Positions 53,722 through 63,700 of a stretch of 64,000 nt of DNA are shown piece after piece. Numbering within the stretch: the stretch's first letter is position 1; each line of letters starts with the position of its first letter. Source of the DNA: Rhodocyclaceae bacterium (lineage in GTDB: Bacteria > Pseudomonadota > Gammaproteobacteria > Burkholderiales > Ga0077523); contig JADCHQ010000008.1 of assembly GCA_020248405.1 (NCBI GenBank), positions 62,001-126,000 on the forward strand. Direction: 5' to 3'. The notes below the pieces were generated by a model. That model was not told where the DNA came from. It was given only the letters and a program-made list of their open reading frames with translations, and did not search any database. Position numbers and translations under genes: made by a program.

Positions 53722-55134
53722 ATGCAGCCCCCCCTTGACGAAATGCACGCCGCCGATGGTGCGGTGCGAGACCATTACCGCTCCCTGGCGGACTGGATCG
53801 CTGCCGCGCCGCCGGAGCGCATCAAACAGATGCGCGAGGCGGCCAACATGCTGTTCCACCGCGTGGGCATCACCTTCGCGGTGTATGGCGAGGACGCCGG
53901 CGCGGAGCGCCTGATCCCCTTCGACATGCTGCCGCACATCATTCCGGCGGCGGAGTGGCGCCACCTGGAGGCAGGGCTGCGTCAGCGGGTACGGGCACTC
54001 AACCTGTTCCTCCACGACATCTATCACGGCCAGGAGATCCTCCGGGCCGGACGCATTCCCGCCCAGCGCATCACCGGCAACAAGCTTTTCAAGGCGGAGA
54101 TGGTGGGCCTGGATGTGCCGGGCGGCATCTATGCGCATGTGGCGGGTGTGGACCTGGTGCGCGCCGGCGCCGGCGAGTACTACGTGCTCGAGGACAACCT
54201 GCGCACGCCCTCGGGCGTGTCCTACATGCTCGAGAACCGCAAGATGATGATGCGGCTGGTGCCCGAGCTGTTCGCCCGCCAGCCTGTGGCGCCCGTGGAG
54301 CACTACCCGGACCTGCTTCTGGACACCCTGCGCGCCGTGGCGCCCGGACAGGCGGAAAACCCTGTGGTGGTGCTGCTCACCCCCGGGCAGTTCAACAGCG
54401 CCTATTTCGAACACGCCTTTCTGGCCCAGCAGATGGGCATCGAGCTGGTGGAGGGTGCCGACCTGTTCGTGGAGGACGACACGGTCTACAAACGCACCAC
54501 CGCCGGACCCAAGCGCGTGGACGTGATCTACCGGCGCATCGATGACGATTTTCTCGACCCGCTGGTCTTCCGGCCCGATTCCATTCTGGGCGTGCCCGGT
54601 CTCGTATCGGCCTACCGGCGGGCCCGCGTGACGCTCGCCAATGCCGTTGGCACCGGAGTGGCAGACGACAAGTCCGTATACCCCTTCGTGCCCGACATGA
54701 TCCGCTTCTACCTGGGCGAGGAGCCGCTGATTGCCAATGTGCCCACCTACCAGCTGGGCCGGCGGGAGGACCTGGACTACACCCTCGCGCACCTGGACAA
54801 GTTGGTGGTGAAGGAGGTGCACGGCTCGGGCGGCTACGGCATGCTGATCGGCCCGGCGTCCAGCGAGCGCGAGCGCGACGCCTACCGGCTGCGCATCCTC
54901 GACGCGCCCGAAGGCTTCATCGCCCAGCCCACCCTGGCGCTGTCCACCTGCCCCATCTTCGTAGAGCAGGGCATCGCCCCGCGCCACATCGACCTGCGGC
55001 CCTTCGTGCTGTCGGGCAAGGAAGTGGTGATGTGTCCCGGCGGCCTCACGCGGGTAGCGCTGCGCGAGGGTTCGCTGGTGGTGAATTCCTCCCAGGGCGG
55101 CGGCACCAAGGACACCTGGGTGCTCAAGGCATGA
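53722..55134 (+). CDS. Circularly permuted ATP-grasp family protein (COG2308)
   Basis: A 470-residue predicted ATP-dependent carboxylate-amine ligase of the circularly permuted ATP-grasp type. Family segments include NLFLHDIYHGQEIL, EYYVLEDNLRTPSGVSYMLE, KSVYPFVPDMIRFYLGEEPL, the Lys-containing KLVVKEVHGSGGYGM loop and the C-terminal IDLRPFVLSGKE with NSSQGGGTKDTWVL. It begins at ATG 53722; an ATG seven codons later (53743) is also possible. It is 22 bases before the alpha-E gene. The reaction is unknown; a role in making or attaching a peptide is predicted from the conserved neighbours. Confidence 0.92.
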   Translation: MQPPLDEMHAADGAVRDHYRSLADWIAAAPPERIKQMREAANMLFHRVGITFAVYGEDAGAERLIPFDMLPHIIPAAEWRHLEAGLRQRVRALNLFLHDIYHGQEILRAGRIPAQRITGNKLFKAEMVGLDVPGGIYAHVAGVDLVRAGAGEYYVLEDNLRTPSGVSYMLENRKMMMRLVPELFARQPVAPVEHYPDLLLDTLRAVAPGQAENPVVVLLTPGQFNSAYFEHAFLAQQMGIELVEGADLFVEDDTVYKRTTAGPKRVDVIYRRIDDDFLDPLVFRPDSILGVPGLVSAYRRARVTLANAVGTGVADDKSVYPFVPDMIRFYLGEEPLIANVPTYQLGRREDLDYTLAHLDKLVVKEVHGSGGYGMLIGPASSERERDAYRLRILDAPEGFIAQPTLALSTCPIFVEQGIAPRHIDLRPFVLSGKEVVMCPGGLTRVALREGSLVVNSSQGGGTKDTWVLKA

Positions 55135-55156
55135 GCGCACCCACGGGAGCATGGCC

Positions 55157-56116
55157 ATGCTGAGCCGCACCGCGTCGGACCTGTACTGGATGGCGCGCTA
55201 CGTGGAGCGGATGGAAAACGCTGCGCGCATCCTGGATGTGACCTACCGCATGTCGCTGGTGCCCAAGGATGCGCGGCTTGCCCACCAGGAGTGGTATGCC
55301 CCGCTCAACATCACCGGCACGCTGTACCCCTTCGGCGGCCGGTACAGCAAGGTGGACGCGGCGGGCGTGCTGCGCTTCATGGCGCTGGACCCCGACAACC
55401 CCTCCAGCATCGTCTCTTGCGCCCGCGCCGCGCGCGAGAACGCCCGGGCGGTGCGCGGCAGCATCACCTCCGAGATGTGGGAGGTGATCAACGCCACGTG
55501 GCTGGAGCTGCAGAAGCTGGCCGGTAGCGATCCGGGTTCCGACCGGTTGCTGGCGCTGTTCGACTGGGTGAAGGAGCGCTCTCACCTTTTCCGGGGCGTC
55601 ACGGTGGGCACCGCGCTGCGCGACGAGGCCTTCCACTTCAACCGCCTGGGCACCTTCATCGAGCGCGCTGACAACACCGCGCGCATCCTCGACGTGAAAT
55701 ACCACGTGCTGCTGCCCAGCATCCAGGACGTGGGCGGGGCGGTGGACTACTACCAGTGGGCGGCGGTGCTGCGCTCGGTGTCGGCCTTCGAGTCTTACCG
55801 CAAGGTCTACCGCGACGTAATCTCGCCGCTCAAGGTGGCCGAACTGCTGGTGCTGCGCGACGACCTGCCGCGCGGCCTGCACCTGTGCATGGGCGAGGCC
55901 TACGACATCCTGCGCCACATCTCCGGCCCCCGCCCCAACGAGGCGGTGCGCCTGGCCGGCGAGATGCACGCCGGGCTGCATTTCGCCCGCATGGAGGACA
56001 TCTTCTCCGGCGGCCTGCACGAATACCTCACCGCCTTCCTGAGCCGCATCCAGCGCCTGGGCGAGGCGGTGCACGAGGCCTTCTTCGCCCGCGGCGCGGG
56101 CGCGGCGGCGGCCTGA
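55157..56116 (+). CDS. Alpha-E domain protein (DUF403, COG2307)
   Basis: A 319-residue all-helical protein of unknown biochemical activity that nearly always travels with the COG2308 ATP-grasp protein, sometimes fused to it. The start MLSRTASDLYWMARYVERME is the family hallmark, and RDEAFHFNRLGTFIERADNT plus RILDVKYH form the second conserved block. I chose ATG 55157 because GGGAG then lies at a proper distance; ATG 55151 would be one base from it. Confidence 0.93.
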   Translation: MLSRTASDLYWMARYVERMENAARILDVTYRMSLVPKDARLAHQEWYAPLNITGTLYPFGGRYSKVDAAGVLRFMALDPDNPSSIVSCARAARENARAVRGSITSEMWEVINATWLELQKLAGSDPGSDRLLALFDWVKERSHLFRGVTVGTALRDEAFHFNRLGTFIERADNTARILDVKYHVLLPSIQDVGGAVDYYQWAAVLRSVSAFESYRKVYRDVISPLKVAELLVLRDDLPRGLHLCMGEAYDILRHISGPRPNEAVRLAGEMHAGLHFARMEDIFSGGLHEYLTAFLSRIQRLGEAVHEAFFARGAGAAAA

Positions 56117-56125
56117 GGCACAGGT

Positions 56126-56155
56126 TTGGCACGCGCCGGCCCGCGTGGCTATAGT
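56126..56155 (+). promoter_or_regulatory. Strong sigma70-type promoter before the Anbu gene
   Basis: TTGGCA (56126-56131) and TATAGT (56150-56155) are 18 bases apart, each one mismatch from consensus. They lie between the alpha-E stop (56116) and the Anbu GTG (56190), so Anbu and the transglutaminase gene can be transcribed without the upstream pair. Confidence 0.7.
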
Positions 56156-56189
56156 CTGCCGGCATCCTTGAACACGGAAGGGGAACCCG

Positions 56190-56924
56190 GTGACTTACTG
56201 CGTGGCCATCATGCTCGACTCGGGCATGCTGTTCGCATCCGACTCGCGCACCAACGCGGGCGTGGATCACATCGCCATCTTCAGCAAGATGAAGGTGTTC
56301 GAGAAAAAGGACGACCGCGTGATGGTGCTGCTCAGCTCGGGCAACCTGGCCATCACCCAGGGCGTCACCAACATCCTCGATCGCCATGGGCACCTCGACC
56401 CGCAGCGCGAGTCCATCTGGACGGCGGGCAGCCTGTACGACGTGGCCACCATGGTGGGGGAGTCGCTGCGCGAGATGCAGCGCCGCGACGGGCCCTTCCT
56501 GGCCCAGGGCAACGTGGACTTCAGCGCCTCACTGCTGCTGGGCGGCCAGATCGCCGGCGAGCCCATGCGGCTGTTCAATATCTACGCCCAGGGCAACTTC
56601 ATCGAGGCCACGCCCGACACCCGCTACTTCCAGATCGGCGAGAGCAAGTACGGCAAGCCGGTGCTCGACCGGGTGGTGAGCGGCGCCACGCCGGTGGCCG
56701 AGGCGGCCAAGTGCGTGCTCATCTCCTTCGACTCCACCATCCGATCTAACATCTCCGTGGGGCTGCCCATCGAGATGCTGTGGTACCCCCGCGACGCGCT
56801 GCGCGTGGGCGCCTACAAGCGCATCACCGAGGGCGATCCCTATTTCGGCATGCTGCGCCAGGGCTGGGGCGGGGGGTTGCGGCGGGTCTTCGGCGAGCTG
56901 CCCAACCCCGACTGGCTGGCCTGA
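56190..56924 (+). CDS. Anbu-type bacterial proteasome-like peptidase
   Basis: A 244-residue Ntn-hydrolase of the Anbu (ancestral beta subunit) family, related to HslV and 20S beta subunits. Removal of Met1 would expose Thr2 (TYCVAIMLDSGMLFASDSRT), the catalytic nucleophile; Asp18 and a Lys near residue 34 fit the family. SSGNLAITQ and the YFQIGESKYGKP segment are typical. It starts at GTG 56190. No regulatory ATPase is nearby. The fixed company of ATP-grasp, alpha-E and transglutaminase genes suggests it processes or degrades their product. Confidence 0.92.
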   Translation: MTYCVAIMLDSGMLFASDSRTNAGVDHIAIFSKMKVFEKKDDRVMVLLSSGNLAITQGVTNILDRHGHLDPQRESIWTAGSLYDVATMVGESLREMQRRDGPFLAQGNVDFSASLLLGGQIAGEPMRLFNIYAQGNFIEATPDTRYFQIGESKYGKPVLDRVVSGATPVAEAAKCVLISFDSTIRSNISVGLPIEMLWYPRDALRVGAYKRITEGDPYFGMLRQGWGGGLRRVFGELPNPDWLA

Positions 56925-56940
56925 GGGCGGCGGTGCGCCC

Positions 56941-59900
56941 ATGACCATCCGCGTGGCCCTGAGCCACCGCACCAGCTACTGCTACGACCGGCTGGTGAGC
57001 CTGGGCCCGCAGCAGGTGCGCCTCAAGCCCGCGGCCCACACCCGCACCCCCATCGAGAGCTACTCGCTGCGCATCAGCCCCGCCAGGCACTTCGTCAACT
57101 GGCAGCAGGACGCCTACGGCAACTTCGTGGCGCGGCTGGTGTTCCCCGAGAAGACCCGCGAGTTCACGGTGACCGTGGACCTGGTGGCCGACATGACGGT
57201 CATCAACCCCTTCGACTTCTTCCTCGAGCCCGTGGCCGAGCGGGTGCCCTTCGCCTACACCGAGGTGCAGCGGCGCGAGCTCGCGCCCTTCCTGGACACC
57301 GGCGAGGACACCCCCGCCCTGGCAGCCTTCGTTGCGCAGCAGCGCGCCGCTCTGCCCGCGGAGGGCCGGCCCGCAGTGGATTTCCTGGTGGCGCTCAACC
57401 AGGCCGTGCACGCCCGCACCCGCTACATCGTGCGCATGGAGCCCGGCGTGCAGACGCCCGAGGAAACGCTGGTGAAGGCGAGCGGTTCGTGCCGCGACTC
57501 GGGCTGGCTGCTGGTGCAGGTGCTGCGCCGGCTCGGGCTGGCGGCGCGCTTCGTGTCTGGCTACCTGATCCAGCTCGCGCCCGACGTGAAGCCCCTGGAG
57601 GGTCCGCCCGGCCCGGCGACCGACTTCACCGACCTGCACGCCTGGGCCGAGGTATACCTGCCGGGTGCCGGCTGGGTGGGCCTGGACGCCACCTCCGGGC
57701 TGCTGGCGGGCGAGGGCCACATTCCCCTGGCGGCCACCGCCGTGCCTGGCAGCGCCGCGCCCATCGAAGGCGCGCTTGACCCCTGCGAGACCACCTTCGA
57801 CTTCCACATGGAGGTCACGCGCATCCACGAGGATCCGCGAGTCACCCGGCCCTTCACCGAGGCCCAGTGGGCGCGCATCGACCGGCTGGGCGAGCAAGTG
57901 GACACGCAACTGCGCGCCTGGGACGTGCGCCTCACCATGGGCGGCGAACCCACCTTCGTGGCTACCGACAACATGGACGGCCCCGAATGGAATTTCGATG
58001 CCCTGGGCGAGCAGAAGCGCGCCCTGGCCGGCAGGCTGCTCGGCCGGCTGCAGGCGCGCTTCGCGCTCGGTGGCCTGGCGGTGCACGGGCAGGGCAAGTG
58101 GTATCCCGGCGAGCCGCTGCCCCGCTGGGCCCTGGGGCTGCTGTGGCGCAGCGACGGCAAGCCGCTCTGGATTCACCCGGCCCTGCTGGCGGGCGACCGC
58201 CCCGGCGAGGCGGGCCTTGCCGAGGCGCGCGGTTTCGCTGCCGCTCTGGCGGGGCTGCTGGGCGTGGGCTCCGACGCCCTGATCGAGGCCTACGAAGACC
58301 CCTGGGACGCGGCGGCTGCGGAACAGCGCTTGCCGGTGGAGGCTGACCTGCTCGCGGCCGCCGCCGGCGACGCGGTCTCGCGCGGCCGGCTTGCGCGCTT
58401 GGCCGAGGGCGCGGTGGCCGCTCCCGCCGGCCTAGTGTTGCCCTTGGAAGCCGCGCCGCGCACCGAGGCCGCCGGCCACACACAGTGGCGCACCTCGCCC
58501 TGGCCGTTGCGCCGGCCGCGGCTGTTCCTGCTGCCGGGCGATTCGCCCCTGGGGCTTCGGCTGCCGCTCGCTTCCCTGCCGCAGCTGTTGCCCGACGAAG
58601 ACGAGCCTTTGATTCCCCCCGACCCCTTCGCGCCGCGCGCGCCCCTGCCGCCCGCCCGCCAGCAGTCCGGCGAAGGCGCCGCCGGGGCCGCCGTGCCGCC
58701 GCGCCGGGTGGTGAAGACGGCGCTGTGCATCCAGGCCCGCGAGGGCAGGGTGTGCGTGTTCCTGCCGCCGCTGCCCACGGTGGAGGATTTCGTGACGTTG
58801 GTGTCGCGCATCGAGGAGGCGGCCTCGCGGTGTTCCCAACCCGTGCGCCTGGAGGGATACCTGCCGCCGCCCGATCCGCGCATCACCCGATTGTTCGTTA
58901 CGCCCGACCCCGGCGTGATCGAGGTGAACGTGCACCCAGCGGGTTCGTGGAAACAGCTCACCGCCACGTTGCAGACCCTTTACGAGGAGGCCCGCGCCAT
59001 CGGCCTGGGCACCGAAAAATTCATGCTCGACGGGCGCCACACCGGCACCGGCGGGGGTAACCACGTGACCGTGGGCGGCCCCACGCCCGCGGACAGCCCG
59101 CTGCTGCGCCGCCCAGACCTGCTGCGCAGCCTGATCGGCTACTGGCAGGTGCACCCGTCGCTGTCCTTCCTGTTCTCGGGCATGTTCATCGGCCCCACCA
59201 GCCAGGCGCCGCGGGTGGACGAGGCCCGCGACGACAACCTCTATGAGCTGGAGATCGCCTTTCAGGAAATGGCGCGCCAGCAGAAGTCCGGCGAGGAGAC
59301 GCTCAAGCCCTGGCTGGTGGACCGGCTGCTGCGCCACCTGCTGGTGGACCTCACGGGCAACACCCACCGGGCGGAGTTTTCCATCGACAAGCTCTACTCG
59401 CCCGACGGCCCCGCCGGGCGGCTGGGGCTGCTTGAGTTCCGCGCCTTCGAGATGCCGCCCCACTGGCGCATGAGCGCGCTGCAGATGCTGCTGCTGCGGG
59501 CGCTGATTGCGCGTTTCTGGAAGACCCCCTTCACCGGGCGCCTGGTGCCCTGGGGCACCGCGTTGCACGACCGCTTCATGCTGCCCCACTTCGTGGCGGC
59601 GGACATGGACGAGGTGATCGACGATCTCAACCGGGTGGCCTACGGCTTCGAGGCGCAGTGGTTCGCGCCGTTCTTCGAATTCCGTTTCCCGCGCTACGGC
59701 ACCGTGGTGTGCCAGGGCATGGAGCTGGAACTGCGCCAGGCGCTGGAGCCGTGGCACGTGCTGGGCGAGGAGGCCGCCGGCAGCGGCACCACCCGCTACG
59801 TGGATTCCTCGGTGGAGCGGCTGCAGGTGAAGGTGCGCCACCTGAACCCGCAGCGCTTCGCCGTGCTGTGCAACGGGCGGCCCGTGCCGCTTGCGCCCAC

Positions 59901-60282
59901 AGGCACCCGCGGGGAGGGCGTGGGCGGGGTTCGCTACCGGGCCTGGCAGCCGCCCTCCGCGCTGCACCCCACCATCGCCGTGCACACGCCGCTGGTGTTT
60001 GATCTCTACGACACCTGGAGCGGGCGCGCCGTGGGCGGCTGCACCTATCACGTGATGCACCCGGGCGGGCGCAACTACCAGCGCTTCCCCGTGAATGCCA
60101 GCGAGGCCGAGGCGCGGCGCGTGGCGCGCTTCCAGGCTACCGGGCACACGCCGGGCCCCATGGAACACCGGTCCGAGCGGCCTAACCCTGCCTTTGCGCT
60201 TACCCTGGACTTGCGCCGGGCGCCGGAGCACGGGGTGGGGGTGGGGCGGTCCGAATTGGGCGAGGCGGGCGGGCAGCAGTAG
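56941..60282 (+). CDS. Transglutaminase-like protease fused to DUF2126 (COG4196)
   Basis: An 1113-residue cytoplasmic protein (no signal peptide). An N-terminal bacterial transglutaminase-associated domain (about 1-150) is followed by a transglutaminase/protease core with the full triad Cys184 (SGSCRDSGW), His233 (DLHAWAEV) and Asp249 (GLDATSG). The rest, about 290-1113, is DUF2126, with GGEPTFVATDNMDGPEWN, TEKFMLDGRHTGTGGGNHVT and FEFRFPRYGTV as landmarks; this part has been proposed to be an amidoligase-type enzyme. An Ala/Pro-rich low-complexity stretch lies near 560-590. It is 16 bases after the Anbu gene. Confidence 0.92.
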   Translation: MTIRVALSHRTSYCYDRLVSLGPQQVRLKPAAHTRTPIESYSLRISPARHFVNWQQDAYGNFVARLVFPEKTREFTVTVDLVADMTVINPFDFFLEPVAERVPFAYTEVQRRELAPFLDTGEDTPALAAFVAQQRAALPAEGRPAVDFLVALNQAVHARTRYIVRMEPGVQTPEETLVKASGSCRDSGWLLVQVLRRLGLAARFVSGYLIQLAPDVKPLEGPPGPATDFTDLHAWAEVYLPGAGWVGLDATSGLLAGEGHIPLAATAVPGSAAPIEGALDPCETTFDFHMEVTRIHEDPRVTRPFTEAQWARIDRLGEQVDTQLRAWDVRLTMGGEPTFVATDNMDGPEWNFDALGEQKRALAGRLLGRLQARFALGGLAVHGQGKWYPGEPLPRWALGLLWRSDGKPLWIHPALLAGDRPGEAGLAEARGFAAALAGLLGVGSDALIEAYEDPWDAAAAEQRLPVEADLLAAAAGDAVSRGRLARLAEGAVAAPAGLVLPLEAAPRTEAAGHTQWRTSPWPLRRPRLFLLPGDSPLGLRLPLASLPQLLPDEDEPLIPPDPFAPRAPLPPARQQSGEGAAGAAVPPRRVVKTALCIQAREGRVCVFLPPLPTVEDFVTLVSRIEEAASRCSQPVRLEGYLPPPDPRITRLFVTPDPGVIEVNVHPAGSWKQLTATLQTLYEEARAIGLGTEKFMLDGRHTGTGGGNHVTVGGPTPADSPLLRRPDLLRSLIGYWQVHPSLSFLFSGMFIGPTSQAPRVDEARDDNLYELEIAFQEMARQQKSGEETLKPWLVDRLLRHLLVDLTGNTHRAEFSIDKLYSPDGPAGRLGLLEFRAFEMPPHWRMSALQMLLLRALIARFWKTPFTGRLVPWGTALHDRFMLPHFVAADMDEVIDDLNRVAYGFEAQWFAPFFEFRFPRYGTVVCQGMELELRQALEPWHVLGEEAAGSGTTRYVDSSVERLQVKVRHLNPQRFAVLCNGRPVPLAPTGTRGEGVGGVRYRAWQPPSALHPTIAVHTPLVFDLYDTWSGRAVGGCTYHVMHPGGRNYQRFPVNASEAEARRVARFQATGHTPGPMEHRSERPNPAFALTLDLRRAPEHGVGVGRSELGEAGGQQ

Positions 60283-60330
60283 GGGCGAAGTTTTCGTGCA
60301 GAGTGCGGTGTAACGTCAAGCCAGGGACGG

Positions 60331-60665
60331 CGCAGCGACGACAGCCTCACCGAGCAGTTGGGCTACGCCTACGACGCGGCCGGCCAGCGCATCGAGAAAA
60401 CCCGCGCCGGGGCGGCCAGCGTGCCCGAGACGCCCTTCGTGGCCAGCTACGACGCGGCCAACCGCATGAGCCAGATCAGCCTGGAGCCCAACACGGGTGC
60501 GCCTCGAACTCTCCGGCGGCCTCAACCACCAACACCCGCACGGTAGGCGGCACCGCCGTGGTGGAGCGCTTCGCCTACGACCTGGCCTCGGGCAAGCTGC
60601 TCAGCCGCACCGACCCCCTGGGCAACCGCTGGGACATGAGCTACACCGCCCGGGGGCAGTTGAGC
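60331..60665 (+). pseudogene. Frameshifted RHS/YD-repeat fragment
   Basis: Two YD-repeat blocks are readable in different frames. The first (from 60331) gives DSLTEQLGYAYDAAGQRIEK, then SYDAANRMSQISL. After about 60490 the sense moves to another frame with RTVGGTAVVERFAYDLASGK, then RTDPLGNRWDMSYTARGQL. Both ends of an RHS protein are missing. The 60283-60733 gap holds nothing else. It is probably a relic of an RHS toxin or cell-surface gene, or displaced by recombination. Confidence 0.8.
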
Positions 60666-60733
60666 AGGCCCTCTGAGTCGTTCATCGCCGTGGCGCGAGG
60701 CAAGCGATCAGCGAGGGGCTCGCAACGGCAGAG

Positions 60734-63700
60734 TCAATCCGGTAATTCCGCGCTGCATACGTCGGCGCCATCGGCGGGAATCTTCCGGCCCGAGAGCTTC
60801 TGGATGGGCACCCAGACGATGGAGGTGGCCAGCCGGCCCACCATGCCCAGCACATCAACCGCCGTGGGGCTGATGCTGAACTTCTGGAAGGTCCCGCCCA
60901 CCTCGATGGGCAGGGCGAGGCTGAGGAATTGGGGCTCCTTGGCCTGGGGGGTCATGCGCAGTTTGAGGGTTTCGTCCGCGAAGTTGGCGCCGCCACGCCC
61001 CGTCACCCGCATGCGGCTGGTGTCCATGACGATGGTCTTCTCCGCCAGGCGCCCCTGGTCGAGCACGAACCGGCCCACCGCGCAGTTCACCTTCGAGACG
61101 TTGCCGCCGTCCACCGCCGGGGCCAGGGCCACCAGCAGGTTCACGGCCCACAGGTCGATGACGCCGGACTTCATGTTCTGCGGCCACACGGCGAACTCCA
61201 CCCGCCCGGAACCGAAGCGCAGGATGTCGGAGAGGTAGCGCGCCCGGGAATCCACGTCCACGCGCAGGCTGAAGCGGCCGGCCAAGTCGGTGCCGGGCTT
61301 GAGGCGCCGCGCCAGGATGCCGTAGTCGAACCGGTTCACGCGCATGTGCGTGCCGGCCTTCACGTCGGTGTCGGTGGGCTCGTAGTAGAGGGACAGCTCC
61401 GCCGCGCCCCCGGGAATGTTCACCAGCGCCGGGCCCAGGGTGGCGCGGCCCTTTTCCAGGGTCGCCTCGAAACTGCCGCTGCCCAGCCGGTCGGCGCCGG
61501 AGAGCACCTCGTCCACCTTCACGGTGAGGGTGGCGTTCTGGCGGCGCAGGGCCGCGGGGCTCAGCATCTTCTCCGCCTCGTTGCTTGCCTCGCGGGCCTT
61601 CGCCTTGATCTCCTCCAGGCCCAGGGGTTTCTCGTCGGGCTTGGGAGGCTTCTTCTCCACTGGCGACCACTCCTTGAGGGGGAAGTCGTCCAGTTGGATG
61701 CGCGGCGCCGTCAGCGCCACCTGAATGCGCGGCGGCACGGCGGTGGTGTCCAGCCGCCCCCGGCCGTCCAGGCGGCTGCTGCCCACCTGCACCGTGAGGT
61801 TGGGCACTTCGTAGCCTGAGGCGCCCATGCGCAGCTTACCCGCCAGGCGCCACGGCCCCCAGGGCGGCAGGTCGGTGCGCGTGAGCCGGTCCAGGGTGTC
61901 GAAGGACGGGCCGCCCATGTCCAGCTCGAGTTCCACGTCGCCTTCGCCCAGGGGCCGGGCGATGGTGCCGTTGAGGGCCAGGCGCGTCTGGGCCGCCTCG
62001 GCGCCGAAGCGGAAGCTCACCGGGCGGGCAGGGTCCGCCAGCACGGCGGCCGGCGCGGTCTCCAGGTCGAGCTTCACCGGGATGCCGTCGATGGCGCCGG
62101 CCAGGTCCAGGCGTACCGGCTTGCCCGGGTCGGCACGCAGTTCGCCGCGCTCCAGCGCCACCCGCACCTCGGCGCGGGTGTTGGGGTCGCGCACCGTCAG
62201 CCGCCCGCCCTCCACGTTGCCCAGCAGGGACGACTGGGCCAGCATGTCGCCCAGCAGGCTGGCGCGCGCCTGCACGAAGACGCGCAGCGCCGCCACCGAG
62301 GCGTCCAGGTCGCGCGCCAGGCCCAGCTCGCGCAGGATGCGGCCCGCCTCCACGTTTTCCGCGAACAGCCACAGCGAGCCGGAGGGCACCTCGCCGCGCA
62401 GGTCGAGAGACACGGCGCCGCGCAGCGGCGTGGCCGCCACCCGCGCGGCGAAGGTAGAGGGCTGCATGGCCCCCTCGCGGATACGGCCGTCGAAGGCGAT
62501 ATCTCCCGCGTCCAGTGGCGCGCCTGCCACGCGCTTCACCCGCACCGCCACGTCGGCGTCGGTCAGGTCCACGCCCTTGGGCAGGATGGGAATCTGGAGC
62601 ACGGGGCGCGCGGGTTCGGCGGGCGTGGTCTTGGGCCTGGGCACGGGCGGCGGCGCTAGCTGCGCCAGTTCGCCCAGGTCGATGGTCTCGGCGTTGAGCG
62701 ACAGAGTCACCAGCGGCGAGGCCCCGCGCAGGCCGGTGCGGGCCAGCTGCGCCCACAGCCGGGTGCGGCCGGCGCGGGCCTCGAAGTCATCCAGCCGCCA
62801 AGCGTCCAGGGTCATGCGGGCGCGGCCCGACAGCGACAGGGGAGCGTCGGAGCCGGCCTTGAGCCCCAGCCAGCCCGCCACCTGGTCGGCCCGCGGCGCG
62901 CTCAGCGAGAACCGCAACTTGGGGCCCGTATCGGCGGAGGGTTCCTGCAGCCGTCCCTCCAGACGGGCCATCACGGGCCCCGAGCGCAGTTCCAGGGCGA
63001 TGGGACTGCCCACCTGTTCGAGGCTTTCGGCCAGGCTGCCGCCGCGCAGGGTGGCGGTGAAGGGCTTGTCCAGCAGGGCGCCGCGCACCTCGGCGCCCAG
63101 CGGCTTGCCGGGCGGCAGGCGCAGCGCGAAACGCTGCAGGTCGAATCGCACGGGTGTGCCGCCCGCCACGTTGCCGTAGGACAGGCGCCCGCGCTCCACC
63201 GCAAGCGCCGCGTCGAGGCTCTTCACCAGTTCGGCGCCCTGGTCGCCGGTGGCGCTCACCCGCAGGTCGAGGCGGCCGAGTTGGCCCTCCACCCCAGGCA
63301 AGCCCAGCAGCAGCGCGGCCAGCCCGCCCAGCGGCGAGTCGCGGGTGCCAAGACGCAGAGCGAAGCGCGGCGGGTCGGCGGCTGCGTCCATGTCCACCCC
63401 GCCTTCCAGCGCCACGCCCGTGACCGTGGCCGCCATGGGCACCGACAGCCGTCCGGCCTCGAGGCGCACGGCGAGGCGGGCATCCCTGACCTCGCCCGGA
63501 AGGCTCAACCACTGGTCCACGGCCACCGACACATCCACGTCCACGTCGCGCAGCGCCTTGAGCGAAAAGGTGGCGGCATTCAGTTCGCGGATGGTGTCGC
63601 GCAGGCTGGCCGGGTCCTGCTCCGGCGTGGGCGAGTCACTGATGAAGGGCCGCAGGTCAAGGCTCTCCACCTGCAACCGGCCGGTGATGCGCCGTCGGCC

